64,000 nucleotides of DNA from Typhlomys cinereus (Eukaryota > Chordata > Mammalia > Rodentia > Platacanthomyidae). Where the stretch lies: the NCBI GenBank assembly GCA_023101885.1, contig JALPQD010000053.1, forward strand, positions 6,143,447-6,207,446, read 5' to 3'. Every line of letters starts with the position of its first letter. The first letter of the stretch is position 1. A program made the translations under genes and the position numbers. Below the pieces are notes generated by a model, which was not told where the DNA came from, searched no databases, and was given only the letters and a program-made list of their open reading frames with translations. Below are positions 1 to 12,700 of the stretch, piece by piece.

Positions 1-1734
1 GTCTCCATGCAGATCCAGGGAGCGCTAGGTAATTACAAGCCTGGCCAGCAGAGGACAGCAGAGAGCAGTTATTGCTGGACCCTTCAAGTGGGGTTGATCA
101 TATGGAAAGGCTCAGACACCAGTGGGAGGCATCAGTGTTCCCAAGTAGCTGGTTCCAGGACCCAGATCTGCAGTTTTGCATATGAAATCACTAGTATTTC
201 CATATAATACAGGCCAGAAAAATATCTGTGCATGTTGTGTCTTCCCCCTAATATATTCATTCCATGGTTTGTTGAATCTGTGGATTTAGACATTGAGAAT
301 ATGCTGGAGCTAATTGTGCACATTTTTAAGTGTTTTTTTTTATACAGAGGAATCCATTCTTTTGCCAAACTCTTACCAGTCGCTTGTGGTAGGCAGGGAT
401 TGTGTGTGGCACTAGGGCTGCCTGTGGGCTCTCTGTGCTCTTTCTCTCGAGGGGAGCAGCGTTGGATTGATGTGTTAAGGGAGTTTCACAAGGTTCCTAC
501 AAATGAATGTGTTTATTATTTGTAAAATTCAAATACCTTTAATCTGGCCTGGTGGCACAGACTTGTCTGTATATGTAATTCCAGCTACTTGGGAGAGCAA
601 ATCAGAAAGATTGCAAATTCAGGCCCTGCCTGGGCAGTTCAGCAAAACTCTATCTCAAATAGACAATTTTTAAAAAAACAGCCGGAGATTAAGTTATGTG
701 GGGAGCACACTTACAACCCTGGATCAATGCCCAGGATTGAATTAAAAAAAGATAAGATAAAAAAAATTACCATTGAAGAATTCTTATTCTAAAAACGGTC
801 ATAGCCTCTGCTTGTCTCTCTGTGGGAGAACGCCGGCTTCCAATCCTGCAAGTGCCAGTCGAGTCTATTCTCAGGCCTTCATGTCTGCCGAGCTCTTGAC
901 AAGTGGGTGTGGGCTGTGGGCATGGACATGTGCACACCTGACCCAGAGCCATCTGGTGGGTCTAATGGCACTGTGGGGCCCTGTGTTTAAAGCAGAGATG
1001 CTATTTCTCTGGGTTGAAATGCATCCAGGTATAGGAGTAGTGGGTGAGACCAGGTGTCCTTAGATGCACATGGGGTCCTTCTGGATTGAACCCTCAGAAA
1101 GTACACCTAGGATCTTCGGCCCCTTAATCTGATGCAGTGTAACCCAGATCTGGCCATGAACATATTCCCTGTTTGATGCACCTACCCATGAACACACTCC
1201 TCGTCTGACGTGTCTACTCGTGAACATATATGCTGTTGGATATGCCCGGCCATGAGCTTATTTCTTATTTGGCAGTCTTCTCATGAACATATTCCTCATT
1301 TCAGGGAAAACTTTGATGAATTATAAGAAAGGTGTGTGGGGAGGAGGTTGAGAAAATACCTTCTTGAATGTTCCAGCACTCCTAGTTCAGCAGCACCTCA
1401 CTGGCATGCCACTGGGACCCGTGCTAATCCCTGGTGCCACCCTTGTGTTTCCGTACACGTGTCTCCACCGTTAAAGGACCATGAACTGCACTGCGGGGTG
1501 GGGGGTGGCCGTCCAGCTTGGGAAGTTCATCGACAATCACTGAATTGCTTTTCAGATGGGTGCATTTCATGGCATGGAAATGATATCTAGGTGCAGAAGT
1601 TTGAAAAGTAGAAAAGGAATGTTTCTGAGCACATGGACAATGCAACTGTTTGCTTTTCAAGTGTGCTGGGGAGAACATGGCTTATACTGGGGCTAGAGTC
1701 ATGGTCATCAGCACGTTTCTCTCTTCCCTTGCAG
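1..1734. other. Intron upstream of E1 (partial)
   Basis: This is intronic sequence before the first visible exon. It holds one B1-type SINE (about 535-672). No laminin-like exon was recognised, so the preceding exon lies outside the window. Confidence 0.7.
535..672 (+). repeat. B1-type SINE
   Basis: The order of motifs is that of 7SL-derived B1: a start like ctggcctggtggcaca, a centre like attccagctacttggga, and an end like gcaaaactctatctcaaa. It is diverged and lacks a clean tail. Confidence 0.6.
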
Positions 1735-1845
1735 GCCTGCCTCCCAGGCTATTACCGCGTGGATGGAATACTCTTCGGAGGGATCTGTCAACCCTGCGAG
1801 TGCCACGGCCACGCATCGGAGTGTGACATTCACGGAGTTTGCGTT
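1735..1845 (+). CDS. Lama1: Lama1 E1: LE modules after the first laminin IV domain
   Basis: The acceptor is cccttgcag and the donor gtgagt. The exon is 111 bp, phase 0 at both ends, residues 1-37 of the visible fragment. It encodes the end of one LE module (YYRVDGILFGGICQPC) and the first half of the next (CECHGHASECDIHGVC). Six cysteines with LE spacing are visible. The peptide is nearly identical to what I recall of the human alpha-1 sequence that follows the first laminin IV domain. The frame continues directly into the ACAHNTTGD of E2. Confidence 0.95.
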
Positions 1846-4800
1846 GTGAGTTTGTGGATGAAACCTTGGTGCCCCTCTCCCACTCCTGACCCACAGCCAT
1901 TTGTTGCGGAGAAATGATTGTGCAAAATGCTTCCTCCCCTGGGCAGCCCTGACTCGGTGCACCCCACAGGAAATTCACAAACTTGAACTTACATCTTCAA
2001 CTCTTTCCTGCTTTTTCTTTAACCTTTAATTGGTGGAGCAGGTTGAACATCTTTAATCTGTAAATCTAAAATCTGAAGCCTGTCGAGCAATAACACAAGG
2101 TCACAGAGGGACTTGCACACGTGTGTGTGTATGTGTGTGTTCATGTGTGTAAACACGTGGGAAGGATCAGAGTCAACCATTATTGCATGCCATTAGTTTT
2201 AACTTTGTGTATTAGGCATACAAGAAACACAGGGACCCGAGAGATGGCTCAGCAGGTACCTGCTTTCCAATCTCGTGACTTGAGTTCATTCCCTACAAGA
2301 CCTTCTAGTAGAAAGAAGAGTCACCTTCCTAAAGTCGTCCTTTGACCTTCACAAATGTACCTCATGGCATTTGTGCACTTCCACTTTTTCCTATTAATAA
2401 ACAAAAATAAATTATTTTTTAAAAGTAAGTTAACTTCATGTTTATAATAAGATCCCATAACTGAGATAGCTACCGTGTGTGTGTGTGCGTGTGCATAGAT
2501 AGATAGATAGCCACCCTATGTATGTGTGTATATGTATATAAATAGATATAGATACATGTGTGTATCTATAGATATATGTGTATATGAACAAACGTTAAAA
2601 AAATCTCAAAATCCAAATAAATTATTTACTTAGCAAATTCTAAACAATGCAAAGGTAGAAAAGTTTTTCACTGATTAAATATAGAAGTTCATATCTTTTC
2701 AATGAAAACATTAATATTTTTAGCATTAATTTACATTGTCAACTGCAAGTAGAACAGTTAGACTTAAGATAACCCATTACTTGTATGATCTTGAATACTT
2801 TATAGCTAGCTCAGCTCAACTCTTCAAACAAAAACTTCTTTCATAAGCCGTGAGTTGAAACTCAGCTTGCCAAATATGTAGCTGACCTTCAACATGAACT
2901 CTGGGCAGGTATAGGACAAGACTTGTTCTCTGCTTCGAGAGGAAATTCTTTTGGGCTCTTCTGCTTTGCAGACAGGCTGCCCTGTGGGCTCTGACAGATT
3001 CACAGCTTTAGAGACTAGACAAATGTTAATGAGCCTGGACCCTATTCTCCAGTCATGGGAAACTTTACACTCTTTAAGGAAAGATTGATTCAGTTACAGA
3101 ACTAGGGAAAACTAATTCTTAGACCCCTGGAGAGATTGAAGCCCCCATGACCAGCATCCTGTATTCTCTCTAGAGCTCGGTTTGTTCTTGTCGTATTAGG
3201 GAACTGTTTCTACTCATGTCTCTGCGCTGAAAGCAGAGCATCCTTAGCAGTTGTGTGAGATGAGATTCGATGGAGGAGGGAGATTCAGGCTCTCCAGTGT
3301 GGGTTTCCCCAGGAGCAGCCTCTGGAGGCTGGGGAGCCTGCTTTTCCTCTTTACTCTTCTCCCATCAAGATGGGGAAGCCTCAAGACACTACTCTCAGAT
3401 CTCCTGCCAACGTTTCAAGTTAAAGACAACATCCCAGACATGTTACAGATGAACATAACCCAGTAATTTTTCAAAACTAAATTTCATTTATTTTTTTTTA
3501 ATTTTTTTATTATTATTATTTATTCAATTGTGCATATGTGTGTATGTATGTGCGCGCGCATGTGTGTATGTGTGTGTGTAGAACCACGGACAAATCAGGA
3601 ACCACCGTGGACACCTCCACCTCCTTCTGCCCCGGGATTCACAGGCTCCGCCCTACCAGGATCAGAAGCGCAGGCCGCCCCCGCTTCCACCTGGCGTCTA
3701 TACGTGGGATCTGGGATCCGAACTCAGGATCTTCTGCCTGCAAGGCAGAGGCTTAACTCCTGAGCCACCTCTCCAGCCCTAAAATTGCATTTATTTTGTA
3801 CAATACTTTTAGCACAACTATGTACCTGTTTGACCAAGGCCTGTTGTATTTTGAATGAATCTGGGTTAATGATCAAAATCAAGGTTGTGTGAGTGAGAAG
3901 AAGAAAAGCAAGTCTCTAAGGTTTGCTTCCTCAGAAGTTGTCTGAGGACCCGCCTACAACACGGTCCTTGTTGGGGAAATGGTTAGAAATTTAGTCTCAA
4001 GTCCATTTCAAAGCTTTAATTCCAAATCTGCAGGCTACACTATTGGTTTATGTCCTTATTTGAGCGAAGAAACTGTATTAGTTACTCTTCTCTATTGCTG
4101 TGAGATACCACTTAAAGTCAAGCAACTTAAAGGAGAAAGGGAGATTTATTTAGTTATAGTCCTTCATGACAAGAAAGTATGGCTGGCTGGCAGAAGCTGG
4201 AGGCAGCCTATATCACATCCATCCTTAGGAGGTTGAGAGCTGCAAAACTGCTAACTATAAGAGCAGACCTTTCCTAGAAGTAGGGTAGGACTAATCAACC
4301 TCAAGTCCTACACACTGACACTGTGACTGCCTTTCTCCACCAAGGCTCCACCTCTTAAAGGTGCAATGACATTCCCAAACAAGGAAAGATTCAAACACAT
4401 GAAACTGTGGGAGACAACTCATATTTCAAACCATGACACTCAACCCCTGGTCCCCCACAGGCTCATTGCTATCTCATTATGCAGCATACTCATTCCAACT
4501 TTAAAAGTTCCATAGATTGCATCACTAGTCCCAAAACAGTCCAAAGGTTCAAAGTCTCTTGTAAAATCAAAAAACAAGTTACATACTTCTCTTGGGCTGG
4601 TTCTTCCCAGGATGCATGATGCACGGCTTTTCTTGACAGATGACCCACATTAGTTCTGGCATCTCTACCATCTTTACTTCTCAAGGCAAACCGGGTTTTA
4701 ACTCCATAGCACAAACTGCCCTTCTTGGGCCTCTAAACTGTAGGCTTTCCCATTTGGACACATTTTGCCTGACTTCCACCATTCTTTGAAACCTCAGAGG

Positions 4801-6757
4801 AGGGATCCAAGACTTCCTCCCTTTTGCATCTTTGATGCCTCTAAAACCAGGAACATGAGGATGACTTGCCAAACTCAGTCTCTGTTCTCTTTGGGGCTAT
4901 CACAGGCTGATCATCCACTATCTGCATCTCTAACAGCATTGGTCTCTTCCAAACTCTCACTAGAATGGCCCTTTCAGCCCTGTTTCCACGACACAAGAGT
5001 CATTGTATAATTCTGTTTGTTGTGCTATCTTTTTGCTTCTTTGTTTTTCTACTTTTAAGATTTTTTTGATCCCTTGTTTTTAACAATTTGACTGTGTGTC
5101 TTTGTGTATGTGTGTGTGTGGGGGGTGTATGTGTGTATGTGTGTTTTATTTCTTACCCTGCTTGGGGTTTGTTTGGCTTCTAGAATTTGTGGGCTCATAA
5201 TTTTATCCCCTGTCTTTTAAGAACTTATGTTTGAAAAATAAATTTTTATATTTATTTATTTGAGAGAGAGAAAGAGACTGAGCAGGTACATGTGTGAAGG
5301 TCAGAGGGCAACTTCCAGAAGTCTGTTCTCTCCTTCTACCTTGTGAGATTCAGGATTAAACTCAGATAACTTTATCCACTGAGCCATCCTAAGTTCCGAG
5401 GATTAGGCATAGATTTCATACCTGTCATTTTATCCAGACTCTGCCAATTATTAATATCTCCTTTGGGTGCTTGCTCATCTCACCATGGGTCTGTCTATCC
5501 ATCTAGCTACTTGTCTAATCGGGCACTTGCTAAACTAAGGAACAAGTTGCATACACATACTGTTGTCACTTATGGTTAAATATAAGGATGTTGTCTTATG
5601 CAACAACGGTGCATTCAGAACCTTCAATAATTTACCCCCTTGTCTGACCAGTCACCTGTTTTTCTCAGTTCAGTCCCTTGACTCCACCCACGCACCCTAC
5701 ACTGTGTCTTGTATGGCATTTTTCCCACTCATCACTGGGGATCACACCTGCACAATCTTTCTACATCCTTATCTGTATCAGTTTTTCAAAGAGTCAATCT
5801 GCAAACATGTAACTCTGCCTCTTAAAACTTAGAGGTCACATGTATTGTAGTCCATTATCCCTCCTTCTCTCCCTCTCTCTGTCTCTTTCTCCCTCCTAAC
5901 CTGAACTTCAGCCTGTTTGTAGATGGATTTGAACTTGATATGCCCTTAAGGAACCTGAGCTGACTGATCTCTTCATGACCATGCCCTAGGCCTGTGCACA
6001 CAACACCACGGGGGACCACTGCGAGCAGTGCCTGCCCGGCTTCTACGGGACGCCTTCGCACGGGACTGCAGGAGACTGCCAGCCCTGCGCCTGCCCTCTG
6101 TCCATCCCTTCCAACAAGTAAGCCTTGGCTTCCACCAGCAGGTGTGCCCGGCGGGACTGGATTCCCACTGAGAGAGCAAAGCGTGCGTTCTGAGTGTGAA
6201 TCTCCACCAGTGGTAACTGATGAGCACTAGAGACGGAAGGCGAGAGACTTTCTTGTTCAAAGTCTGGAGGGTGCATTACACGAGGAAAGGCATGTCCGTG
6301 CCTTACTCCTCTTGGTATCAGCAGTCACGCTTTTCACAAGTATCCAGGATATTTGTCAGTTGAGAGGATTCGTACGAGCTTGGGTTTAGCGGGTTTTGAT
6401 GAAATTGTGAACACCTGAGGCTAAGTGGATTCAGCGGGGGTCAGCAGGCATGTGTCAGTGGGCTGCGCGTCACAGCAGGTGGAAGTCAATCCTTGACTGC
6501 TGGTGGCAGGGACTCGGTGCGGTCAGACCGGCACGGAGGCCAGTCCAGCAGATGGTGGAAGTGGGGGTAGGGGGAACAGAGCTGAGCCTACCTAAGAGAG
6601 CCTGGGGTGACCTGGGGAGTACTGCTCTCAGATGTGACTAAGAGGGGATTCCACGGGCAGCGGACCCGAGGGGCAGCATAAATACACATCCTGGCACACA
6701 ACACACAGGCTGCTGGAGGACTTGGGGGGGGGTAGCCCTACAGACCATCAGTTTAAG

Positions 6758-6792
<35 letters not shown>

Positions 6793-9700
6793 ACTTTCTT
6801 GCTCTCTCATTCTCTCTCACTCTCTTGCTCACTCTCTTTCTCTCTTTCACTCTCTTGCTCTCTCATTCTCTCTCTCTCTTGCTCTCTCTCCTCTCTCTCT
6901 CTCTCTTGCTCTCTCTCCTCTCTCTCTCTCTCTTGCTCTCAACCCCCATTGGTACTCTTTCCCCTCTACCAGTGAATTCCCTCCACAAAGATTTTTATTC
7001 AAAACTCTTGCACAGAGAAAGGTGCTGTAGTGGGCTGTTTTCCATTGCTCTGAGATGCCCTCGTCTGTACATACCTTCACATACGGGAGCACCCATCCAC
7101 ATACAAACATACATACGCCGTGTCCTGAGAGCTAGGCACAGGGAACGCAGATGGTGGTGTGCCCAGGCCCAGATGTGGGACGAGACCAGAGGATACTCGG
7201 GTGCTGAACATCTATCTGTTGGGGTGGCACTAGGCAGAAACAACCACTGTGAAATTTAGAAACTGCCAGTGACCAGTAGCAAGTCACTTTCCTTCCCAAT
7301 GTTTTGCCAGCTTCAGCCCCACCTGCCACCTCACCGAGGGAGAAGGAGTGGTCTGTAACCAGTGTGCCCCGGGCTACTCAGGAACCTGGTGTGAGAGGTA
7401 CCGTGTATGTTCCCATGTTTCCACCCTGTTCATGCAGTATGAATTTCACATTCAGTATAAATTTTATACTTTATTTTTGGGCATCTACAATATTTTCAAT
7501 GTTCATTGGCACCCAACTGTGTTAAGGAGGCAGTAGCTGTGGTTGTCACACGTCTGAGTGTCCCGCACCTCTGGCAGTCCTACGGATGGTCAGTGGTTTG
7601 ATTTAATAGGGACCTCCTGGCACCGGAATGCCAGTGCACCCTTTCCCATGCAGAAATCTCGGCGCCTGGTTTTGGCTCAGCCCGTCAAGAGCAGCGAGAC
7701 ATCCTCCTGCGTTGCCAGGGAAGGGTGGGGTTGGATGCACTTCTCCTGGATTTATGACTCATTTTGCATTTGCTCCTGTTGACATGATGGGTGTGGAAGA
7801 TCTGTAACTGCCTAAATGAAGTCAGCCCAGAGCGCAGTAAATCTCACAGAAGAGAGAGTCTGATTCAGTAGTCGACCAGGGAGTGCCTGGCTATTGCAGA
7901 AAGCCTAGAGTAACTGCATTCTTTTGGTCCTACTTTCTCTCTGGGATGCAGATGTGCAGACGGTTACTATGGAAACCCAGCCGTGCCAGGGGGTTCCTGC
8001 GTGCCATGTAACTGCAGTGGCAACGTTGACCCCTCAGAGCCTGGCCACTGTGACTCCGTCACCGGTGAATGCCTGAAGTGCTTGGGGAACACGGACGGTG
8101 CCCACTGTGAAAGGTGTGCGGATGGGTTCTTCGGGGACGCTGTGATTGCCAAAAGTTGCCATGGTGAGTGTGTAGGCCTCATCTGCTGACTTACGAATCT
8201 ACATTCATCGACTTGCGTGGAAAAGGATGAATTTCCCCTTCAAGTCTGAAATCTATCTTTACAGAATGCTTTCAGCCTTCTAAACTTATTCAGTGGTCTC
8301 GGGCAGCCTGGTGCGTCAAAAGGGCTCAGCCCACGAGGAGACCTCACAGTACCCATTGCAGTGCTTATTCTGGGGCTCCCATTGACCAGCTGTGGACCTG
8401 GAACCCAGTTCTTCTGCACTCCACAGTGGCCGATTAGTTGCTGTTGGTGAAGATCAGAGGCTTGGAAAGCATAAGCCCTTCATGACAGGGCTGAAAGTTC
8501 CTTCCAGATCCTGGGCCTGCTCGAAGTGGATAAAGAGCAACGCTCAAAGCCATCCACTGATGAGAGAGGAGTTGAGAGGTGTGGGGGGTAGACAGGACCC
8601 CCCCCCCAGAGATAGAGGAGGACAGTCCTCACCTGTTCCACTCCAGCATCGCATACTAGTGCTCTGCACATGCGCCGTGTGTCCTCTTTCAGTGCTTTGC
8701 CCAGTTCGCTTTGGAGTCTGGAAATTCAGCATCACATTGAAATCACTGAGAGTAGATTTTCAGGAGCCCGAGATGAGCTAACTCTGCAGCTGACACTTCA
8801 GCCCTCTGATCCTCCTTCCCCTGGGTGTGTGTGTGTGTGTGTACATGGGCGCATGCATATGTGTATTAGAGGACACTGTGTGTCCCTGTAGAGGACCAAG
8901 GGTGACTTCAGGAATCATCTTCGATTGCTTCTACCTTCTTTTTGCTTTGCTCTGGGATTTCACAGCATCCATCCACCAGGGCAGAAAGTACAGGCCGCTG
9001 CCATTTCTGCCTCATGGTTTTTATGCAGGACCTGAAATGCAAACTCAGAAGCAGAGTCTTAACCCCTGAACCATGTCTCCAGCCCTCCTCTGAAGTCTTT
9101 AAGAAGGAGAGAATGAATAAAAACTGCAATGAGACGTTTTGATAATTTCATGTCGGATCTCACCATGACATTACAATATAATGACAGCAGAGGGCGCCTG
9201 TGATAACTAAAAATATTAACTACATTAACCACCTGAAAGCATTTTCTAGTTCTAGGCCCGTCATTGTGACCTGCAGCAATGTGGTCACATTATTTAAAAT
9301 CACCGGGAGAAGGTTGGTGAGCTGACTTGATGGTTAAAGGTGCCCCTAAGTCTGATGACCTGAGTTCAATGCCAGAGCCCACATGGTGGAGCTCCTGCAA
9401 CGTCTCCTCCTCCTCCTCCTCACGTTGTGTAGTGGCATGTTAATATACACACACACACATGTTCACGTTTGTGCAGCGGCATGTTAATATACACACATAC
9501 ATGTGCACCCATGTACAATAGAAATAAATGTGTAAAGCATTTTTAGTTGTGTGTACAGAGGTCAGTAGTTTGAATTCTTAGAAAGATCCAGTAAAATGAG
9601 GACTGAAAGCTGCTCCCTGAATTTAGCACCTGATATGTCACTGGGGTGACAACTTAGTAGGCTGGAGGCCAGGAGGGCGCCAAGCAAGAATTCCATGCAT

Positions 9701-12700
9701 GGACATGCTCAGTAAGGAAATGTGAGAGAGGGACCATAGGGGAACTAGATAACTAGTTTTAAGTAACTAGACAGTAGGAACTAAGGAAGCAAGATGCTGC
9801 CTTAAGGGGACAGGTGACATCTGTGTGTATGCATGCATGTGTGAGTGTGTGTGAGCATATGAGTGTGTGTGTATGCATGTATGTGTGTGTGAGTATATGG
9901 GTGTGTGTATGCATGCATGTATAGTGTGTATGAGTATATGAGTGTGTGTATGCATGCATGTGTGAGTGTGTGAGTATATGAGTGTGTGTATGCATGCATG
10001 TGTGAGTGTGTATGAGTATATGGGTGTGTGTATGCATGCATGTGTGAGTGTGTGTATACATGCGTGTATAGTGTGTGTGAGTATATGGGTGAGTGTATGC
10101 ATGCATGTATAGTGTGTGTGAGTATATGAGTGTGTGTATGCATGCATGTATGAGTTGTGTGAGTATATGGGTGTGTGTATGCATAGCATGTATAGTGTGT
10201 GTGAGTATATGAGTGTGTGTGTGTGTGTGTGTTGTGTGATGAATGGTGAGAGTTGCTGCGTGCTGAGGAGTCAGAAGTCGCAGGTACAGAATGCAGGAAG
10301 AAGTCTCATCTCAGGAGCAGCTGTGAGTGGGTCACACTTTCATCATGGGCCTGCAGATCTGTAACATTATCTCACATGCTCCAAGGAAGCCAGAGAGAAA
10401 CCAGTTTCCTGGGCAGTGTGGGCTTAGCCAAGAAGTTGATTCCAGGCTCTCTCTGTGCCCACTGAGTTCCAGCATCTAAGCCCATCCCATGTGGTGGTCA
10501 CCTCACCAACTACCCGGGCTTTCCACCCTCTAAGAATTATATTAGTTCTGCGATCTGTGCACCATGTAGAATGTTTCTTTTAGGAATCAATAGGATCCTA
10601 CTATCACCAGACCCAGAAATGATCACTAAGGCATCTCTTGTGTGTTCTAGCCTGTGGCTGTCACGAGAATGGCTCCCTTTCTGGTGTGTGCCACCTTCAG
10701 ACTGGACTCTGTGACTGCAAGCCCCATGTGACTGGACAACGGTGTGACCAATGCCTGGTAAGACTCGTGATTACGAGCAATTCAAGTATTTGTCAGTAAC
10801 GTGGGATTGGTGCTTGGTCTGGGTTCCCTCTCGCATGCATTTGCATCTAAGGAGAAAGACTTCACTAGCAAGACGTGGGTGGTGCAGGCGTGTTTCCCCA
10901 CCCAAAGGGCTCATATGTAATATGCAACAGGACAGTTGTGCCGTGAATACGTCCAGACTCTCTGGGAATCATGTATGACTTGGAAAACCTTTAGCAAGTG
11001 TAGTTGCTACGAACCTGTGATCTCTTCCCCTCTTGCTACGTAGCCTGGCTATCACGGGCTGCACACAGGGCTCGGCTGCGTGCCCTGTAACTGCAGCATG
11101 GAGGGTTCCACGTCGAGCAGCTGCACGGAGGAAGGCCAGTGTCACTGTGTCCCGGGTGTAGCTGGGACAAAGTGCGACAGGTGTGCACGTGGCTTCTATG
11201 GGTTTCGAGATGGCGGCTGCACAGGTAAGCAGCGAGATCCCTCTCTGCCCCTCTTTGCACTTTTCTCGGCATCTTCCCCAACCTCAGAATATCTTCTTTG
11301 AAGTTTCTTTATGTGCTTTTCCAATAGGGTTTCCTGCTCTCATGCCTGTTTCGTGTTTCTAACCTGTGCCAGGGAACAGGCACCACTTGGTCCTGGTTCT
11401 GCCACATGCTGGTTGCATGTGCATAGGGTCATCATTACTTTTGCCTGAGTTTCCTCATCTGAAAAATGAGATGCTGACTGACTGCCATCTGCATTGAATG
11501 GCTATTGTAAGGGTCAAGGGTCACTCCCTTAGCACAACAGTCAGACATGACATGCACCCAATAATATCAGAACCATCTGTTCTTCCAGTGTATTTTCCCA
11601 TTTTTCCCTTCCTTTTCCTCCAATCGATATGATTGCTTTTCTTCCAGAAGTTTCTCCTGACTTAGAGGAACATTGACCCCCATAAGATGGGGACAGATCT
11701 CAGGGATCATGAGTTCTCCTCTGACAGTGCCTACAGTTATTACTAGAGTGTTTGATAGCAGCTCTCACCCTTCATCACACCAACCATCCCAGTATGTAAT
11801 GGCTGCCATTCTGTTTCAGCCTGCGACTGCGCACATACTCTGAACAACTGTGACCCTGAGTCTGGAGAGTGCCTCTGCCCTCCTCACACCCAGGGCCTCA
11901 AGTGTGAAGAATGTGAGGAGGGGTTCTGGGGCCTGGATCTGGAAGGGGGGTGCCAGGTGAGAGCCGTTTGTGCACGTTCCTTCGCAGAGGCAAATTTGCT
12001 CTTAAATGGACACTAGCTTTAGTTGGTGGAATAACTCACTGATTTAGAGTCAAAATTCGGGGACTGGGGTTAAAAAAAAAATCTTTGCCTTTCAAATAAA
12101 AGGATCTGAGTTTGTATCCCTAGATCACATGTAAAAATGCTGGGCAGATATGGCAGCAGTCTGCAATTCTGGCCCTGGAAAGTGGAGCCTGGGAGACCCC
12201 AGAGCAAAGCAATGAGGAGGCAGAGCAATCCAGGATGATCCCTGATGTCACCCTTGGGCCTCCACAGGTGCACACACTTAAGTGTCCTCCCATGCGTATG
12301 CCTGCACACAGGTGCACACACCCATATGCAAACATAACACACACACACACACCACACACACACACACACATTTTTTGATACAGTTTAGCACAGTGGTGAC
12401 ACACCTACCATTAGCTACTCCGGGAGCTAAGGCAGGAAGCTGACTTGAGCCTGAGAGCTCTAGGCCAGACTGAATTTATCATTAAGAGACAATAAGATCC
12501 CGTCTCTTAATAGTAAGCGAATGAATGAATGAATGTATGAATATTACTATCCCAGTATAGATTCTAAAAATAAATGTGGAAGATTCAGCATCATTTAAAC
12601 CCTTATTTTGAATTTTTCATCAAGAACCTACTTAGGAAATTAAAAAAGAAACACTTGATCCCCTTTCAGCATGTTCCGTGTCCACCACTTTCCAGCGCAG

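Larger units (their letters stand above)
1846..5989 (+). other. Intron 1
   Basis: This 4.1-kb intron holds a B2-type SINE, a TG/TAGA microsatellite, a reverse tRNA-derived SINE, a long diverged interspersed repeat (about 4076-5035) and a reverse B2. The stretches 2600-3480, 3790-4070 and 5400-5980 show nothing I recognise. Confidence 0.85.
8164..10650 (+). other. Intron 4
   Basis: Holds a reverse family A SINE, a B2-type SINE and a large TG-rich minisatellite. The stretches 8164-8820, 9540-9820 and 10240-10650 show nothing recognisable. Confidence 0.8.

Noticed and set aside
1..1734. Search for a further laminin exon before E1
   Set aside because: The acceptor-like tttttatacag at about 340-355 is followed by sequence without cysteine spacing or laminin similarity.
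6722..7259. Open frames of 102 and 144 codons with LSLSLS
   Set aside because: Products of the CT repeat in intron 2.
9759..10189. Minus-strand open frames of 113-141 codons rich in His and Thr
   Set aside because: They are translations of the TG/ATGC minisatellite; three overlapping frames are open because the repeat has no stop codons. No protein is supported.
9822..10231. Array with regularly spaced repeats, considered as CRISPR-like
   Set aside because: The units are imperfect simple-sequence repeats without unique spacers, in a vertebrate intron.
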